Shown in pieces: positions 62,965 to 64,000 of a DNA stretch of 64,000 bases; position 1 is the stretch's first letter, and each line of letters begins with the position of its first letter. The DNA comes from Terrimonas sp964445775 (GTDB lineage: Bacteria > Bacteroidota > Bacteroidia > Chitinophagales > Chitinophagaceae), in assembly GCA_964445775.1 (NCBI GenBank), contig CAYUMH010000001.1, positions 127,923 to 191,922 on the forward strand. The letters run 5' to 3'. A model generated the notes under the pieces. It ran no database searches, was not told the origin of the DNA, and was given only the letters and a program-made list of their open reading frames with translations. The translations under genes and the position numbers were made by a program.

Positions 62965-63536
62965 ATGTGCTTTTTTAATCGTAGACAAAAGGAAAATACG
63001 CAAAAACCAGACAAAAGTTCTTATGAGATGGCAGTACAGCTGTTATCTTACGAAGGGCAGATTGCCTGGCAAATGAATGTTTTATTTATAGGATTGAATG
63101 TTGGTATAGGAACAATAATTCAGGATTATCTGGATAAAATAAATACTCACTATATTTTGGTAGGAGCTTTTTCTTTAGTAGGGATTATAATAAATATAGC
63201 TTGGTTAGGTACTTTCCGTAGAAACAATAAGTATTATAATTTTAGAATGGCACAAGCCCGCGAGGCAGAGCCTGAAGGGTGGCGATTGCTTAGTGATCGG
63301 GTTACCGGTTTTCAAAAGGTCATGAAATAGAGAGCAGGGAGGATGGCTTAGAAAGTTCAGATAGATTCCACAAGCTTAATGCTTTTGAAAGATGGGCTTC
63401 TAATAAAAGAGCTATTGGAACCGCTATCTGGATATTTATTTTAGGCTTTGTTGTGCTCACGATTGTGAGTGGAAATGCGTTATTTCAAAAAAATCGTAAT
63501 GCGTCTATTCCTTCTGCGAATGTTGTAGCAAAATAA
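62965..63536 (+). pseudogene. Membrane protein gene with one frameshift
   Basis: The first open part (62965-63330, 121 aa) has two helices (VLFIGLNVGIGTIIQDYL, ILVGAFSLVGIIINIAWLGTF) and then stops. In the -1 frame from 63297 the sequence goes on with GYRFSKGHEIESREDGLE, NAFERWASNKRA and a third helix IWIFILGFVVLTIV to a stop at 63534-63536. Adding one G to the GGG at 63299-63301 joins them into about 190 aa. Either a real mutation or an assembly error; no known family was assigned. Confidence 0.65.
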
Positions 63537-63577
63537 ATAGGAATTGTTTTACTTATAATGATACATCAACTATTACA

Positions 63578-64000
63578 CTAAAGCTTTCGTATATCTGACA
63601 ACTTTAATCTGGTCGCCTTCTTTATAGCAGTTTCTTCAAGCCCCATTGTTTTTAACTGTTTTGCTATTGCTAAAGCCTTTTCATGCTCAATCCTCTTTGC
63701 TTCCATCCTCTGCTTCCATTCCTGCACTTCCAGTTGGTCTTTTTCAATAATACGCCAGGTATCCGAGGCGCGTAACTGGTCCATAATGCCCAGCTGGTCA
63801 AAGGAAATATGGTCGTTTTCAGCTATAATAATATGGTCCAGCACCTGTACATTAATAATTTCGCCCACTTTAATAATACGGTCGGTTAAGGCTTTATCGG
63901 CACTGGAGGGCAGCATTTGCCCGCTGGGGTGGTTATGCACCAGCACCAGCTTTAAAGCCAGTTTGTAAATGGCCATACGAAAATCATCGGACGGGTTGGC
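63578..64000 (-). CDS. RadC-family (JAB1/MPN) protein, 5' end outside window
   Basis: The minus-strand frame runs from the window edge (ANPSDDFRMAIYK...) to TAG 63578. LVHNHPSGQMLPSSADKALT gives the H-x-H-P-S-G plus S-x-x-D zinc motif of RadC, followed by ISFDQLGIMDQL and a Gln/Glu/Lys-rich coiled tail (EVQEWKQRMEAKRIEHEKA) not usual in RadC. Often linked to mobile or defence islands. The internal ATG at 63976 is unlikely to be the start, since the conserved upstream part continues. Confidence 0.8.
   Translation of the reverse strand, partial: ANPSDDFRMAIYKLALKLVLVHNHPSGQMLPSSADKALTDRIIKVGEIINVQVLDHIIIAENDHISFDQLGIMDQLRASDTWRIIEKDQLEVQEWKQRMEAKRIEHEKALAIAKQLKTMGLEETAIKKATRLKLSDIRKL

Noticed and set aside
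56244..64000. Integrative mobile element carrying the restriction island
   Set aside because: No integrase, transposase, tRNA or attachment-site repeat was seen at either side within the window.

Overview
The window looks like chromosomal DNA from a Bacteroidota member, most likely of the Chitinophagaceae. The signs are many secreted glycoside hydrolases with short Ala-Gln signal-peptide cleavage sites, lysine-rich lipoproteins, Bacteroidota-only families (DUF4421, DUF3127, DUF2891, a zinc-ribbon family), genes without Shine-Dalgarno leaders, and a compact carotenoid cluster. No rRNA, tRNA or CRISPR array was seen. One run of exactly 100 N (17233-17332) marks a scaffold gap.

Layout. 1-11.1 kb: DUF2891 protein; an AhpD/AhpC peroxidase pair; a fatty-acid hydroxylase; a GH9 glycosidase fused to a NodB-like domain; a class A beta-lactamase-like serine hydrolase; a DUF4421 protein; a membrane sulfatase-like enzyme; an unknown secreted protein; an EEP-family nuclease. 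11.4-16.9 kb: uvrB, an oligopeptide-type ABC permease, a sialate O-acetylesterase. 16.9-17.7 kb: tandem repeats, the gap, and broken copies of neighbouring genes. 17.7-24 kb: two small lipoproteins, a SIMPL protein, a Tic20-like membrane protein, a TPR/LuxR regulator, and an ABC-2 exporter pair. 24.2-26.7 kb: an ACP-ketosynthase-dehydrogenase trio resembling aryl-polyene/flexirubin genes. 26.7-29.6 kb: mutL, a small membrane protein, a GH25 lysozyme. 29.96 kb: a RAYT-like protein without catalytic residues. 30.6-34.5 kb: GH95 fucosidase divergent from a LacI regulator. 34.6-39.5 kb: DsbD, a Crp/Fnr regulator, a NadR-type kinase, MtgA, a 3'-5' exonuclease. 39.7-46.1 kb: carotenoid genes crtI, crtB, idi, cruF-like, crtZ and lycopene cyclase, interrupted by an AT-richer SRPBCC membrane gene. 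46.2-55.8 kb: DUF3127, a FAD oxidoreductase, rmuC, a GH51 arabinofuranosidase, a Crp/Fnr-DoxX-AhpD-like group, ssb, a zinc-ribbon protein, an M23 peptidase and pnuC. 56.2-64 kb: a type I restriction-modification operon (hsdR-hsdM-hsdS) followed by a DUF4357/GIY-YIG-like protein, two decayed genes and the end of a RadC-family gene.

How the genes fit together. Plant or fungal glycan breakdown (GH9, GH95, GH51, acetylesterase), peroxide and thiol defence (AhpC/AhpD, DsbD, DoxX/AhpD-like), carotenoid making and NAD-precursor salvage (PnuC and NadR-type kinase) are all visible. The carotenoid set (a beta-cyclase and beta-hydroxylase together with a CruF-like 1',2'-hydratase) suggests a monocyclic product of the saproxanthin/myxol type.

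The less ordinary content lies between genes. One hairpin family keeps a CGCAGG loop while its stem changes by paired substitutions. A two-hairpin module occurs twice with identical 51-bp spacing. A 106-127 bp GC-rich element with conserved ends occurs three times. These may be REP-like sequences, and the RAYT-like protein has lost both HUH histidines and the catalytic tyrosine. The restriction island carries a gene with one in-frame stop and a gene with one frameshift, both reading as recent decay or assembly errors.
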